DNA of 64,000 bases from Ananas comosus (Eukaryota; Streptophyta; Magnoliopsida; Poales; Bromeliaceae), in the NCBI RefSeq assembly GCF_001540865.1, contig NC_033627.1, forward strand, positions 13,205,153 through 13,269,152, read 5' to 3'. Below, piece after piece: positions 63,121-64,000 of the stretch. Positions within the stretch are counted from its first letter, which is position 1; each line of letters starts with the position of its first letter. The notes beneath the pieces are model-generated. The model saw nothing but the letters and a program-made list of their open reading frames with translations, was not told where the DNA came from and searched no databases. The position numbers were made by a program, and so were the translations under genes.

Positions 63121-64000
63121 ATGGCTGCAGGCTTTGTATCTTCCATCATCAAGTGGACAGCCGAAAAATTTTCTTCTTTGATTCCTGCACAGACGGCCGG
63201 TTGTTCAACATCCGAACCTTGCACTCGCGCCAGTGAAGACTTCGAGATGCTGCAGAAGACGATGCTGTCGATCCAAGAAGTGCTCGAGAACACGGAAGAG
63301 AAGGACATGCAGAGTTTCTCCGAAAAACTCCGCCTAAAGGAGCTGAGTGGAGCCGCTCGCGACGCCGAAGACGTGCTCGAAGAGTATGAGTACGAAGTGC
63401 TGCGAGCAAAAGTCATAGCTCGGAGACAAGCAGGCAGTGGCCGAAAGCGCAAGTTCGAGGAGGTATGTGAAACCAGCACTGATGATATTCCTGCACTAGT
63501 TCCCGTTCCGAATGATTTAATAATTAGAATGAAGGAAATCAAGAAGAGGTTTGACACGATCACGAAGGAATGGGACACTCTCCGTCTGAGAGAAAGCGAC
63601 GGGCCGCGGCGGCGTGATGATCACGCGTGGACGCCAAAGCCAACTAGCTCCCTTCTACATGAGCCTAATGTTCGTGGGAGGGAGAAAGATAAGGAGCATA
63701 TAATACAAATGCTTCTCGAAGACGATGAGAATAGAAAAAATTCGGTTTCCGTCTTACCTATAGTTGGAATGGGGGGGATCGGTAAGACTACGCTCGCACA
63801 GCTTGTGTACAACGATCCTAGAGTGTCTCGTCACTTTCGACAAAAGGGGTGGGTCTGCGTATCTGAAAATTTTGATGTGCTAGAGTTAACAAGAAAGATT
63901 TACACCTCAATCACTAAAGGAAGTTGCGACTATACTGAAATAAATGAGATTGTGGATGCTCTTAGGGAAGAACTGATGGGTAAGAGGTTCTTACTAGTGC
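63121..64000 (+). CDS. NLR3: CC-NB-ARC-LRR gene (5' part; runs off the right edge)
   Basis: ATG 63121 opens the same protein as NLR1 (MAAGFVSSIIKWTAEKFSSL). The frame is open for 293 codons to the window end, through the EDVID-like DAEDVLEEYEYE, P-loop GMGGIGKTT, RNBS-A (GWVCVSENFDVLEL) and the start of kinase-2 (KRFLLV). About the first 110 codons are practically identical to NLR1. After that NLR3 shares several residues with NLR2 instead (ETSTDDIPALVPVP, FDTITKEW, LLEDDEN, ELTRKI). It is intact as far as visible. Like its neighbours it should be an intracellular immune receptor. Confidence 0.92.
   Translation, partial: MAAGFVSSIIKWTAEKFSSLIPAQTAGCSTSEPCTRASEDFEMLQKTMLSIQEVLENTEEKDMQSFSEKLRLKELSGAARDAEDVLEEYEYEVLRAKVIARRQAGSGRKRKFEEVCETSTDDIPALVPVPNDLIIRMKEIKKRFDTITKEWDTLRLRESDGPRRRDDHAWTPKPTSSLLHEPNVRGREKDKEHIIQMLLEDDENRKNSVSVLPIVGMGGIGKTTLAQLVYNDPRVSRHFRQKGWVCVSENFDVLELTRKIYTSITKGSCDYTEINEIVDALREELMGKRFLLV

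Overview
This window reads as plant nuclear DNA, most likely from a monocot. The signs are multi-exon genes with GT-AG introns, plant-only families (CC-type NB-ARC-LRR, F-box/DUF295, GDSL lipase, glycine-rich secreted protein, ARASP-like protease), a very GC-rich intronless gene at 35.9-37.2 kb as is common in commelinid monocots, and AT-rich spacers full of plant SINE, LINE, MITE and LTR-retrotransposon debris. A pineapple-like genome would fit, but the species cannot be fixed from sequence alone. Nothing bacterial, viral or organellar was recognised.

Layout. 1-2.74 kb holds the 5' half of UTP6 (minus strand, SSU processome). 6.58-7.12 kb is a small secreted glycine-rich protein. 8.96-15.50 kb is a complete 15-exon RAD16-type SNF2/RING helicase whose exon phases all join. 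16.26-17.53 kb holds a SINE and then a 5'-truncated LINE, each with clear target-site duplications. 19.29-34.53 kb is a GDSL esterase/lipase with five phase-consistent exons, split by a 13.7-kb first intron packed with LTR fragments and a string of (TA)n-flanked palindromic elements. 35.90-37.19 kb is an S2P/M50 chloroplast metalloprotease with two apparent frameshifts. 39.2-40.5 kb is an F-box/DUF295 relic with an in-frame stop. From 41.36 kb to the right edge there is a tandem cluster of CC-NB-ARC-LRR genes: NLR1 (intact), NLR2 (broken by a tiny retroposed insertion) and NLR3 (cut by the window end). The 14-kb spacer between NLR2 and NLR3 is AT-rich and full of tandem and inverted repeats.

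The genes do not form a pathway. They are ordinary housekeeping genes (ribosome biogenesis, nucleotide-excision repair, plastid proteolysis) beside a fast-evolving immune-receptor cluster. What links the window is its mobile DNA. A tRNA-derived SINE with about ten copies shares its 3' tail with the LINE at 16.5-17.5 kb, suggesting a SINE/LINE partnership. A set of different palindromic elements sits between TA microsatellites, and all carry a small hairpin at the same distance from their ends. One SINE insertion upstream of NLR3 has a natural empty site upstream of NLR1, which places it after the duplication of that block.

Limits: all similarity statements are by eye. Exon borders were placed by reading GT/AG sites and checking phase. 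Repeat edges given as approximate may move by several bases.
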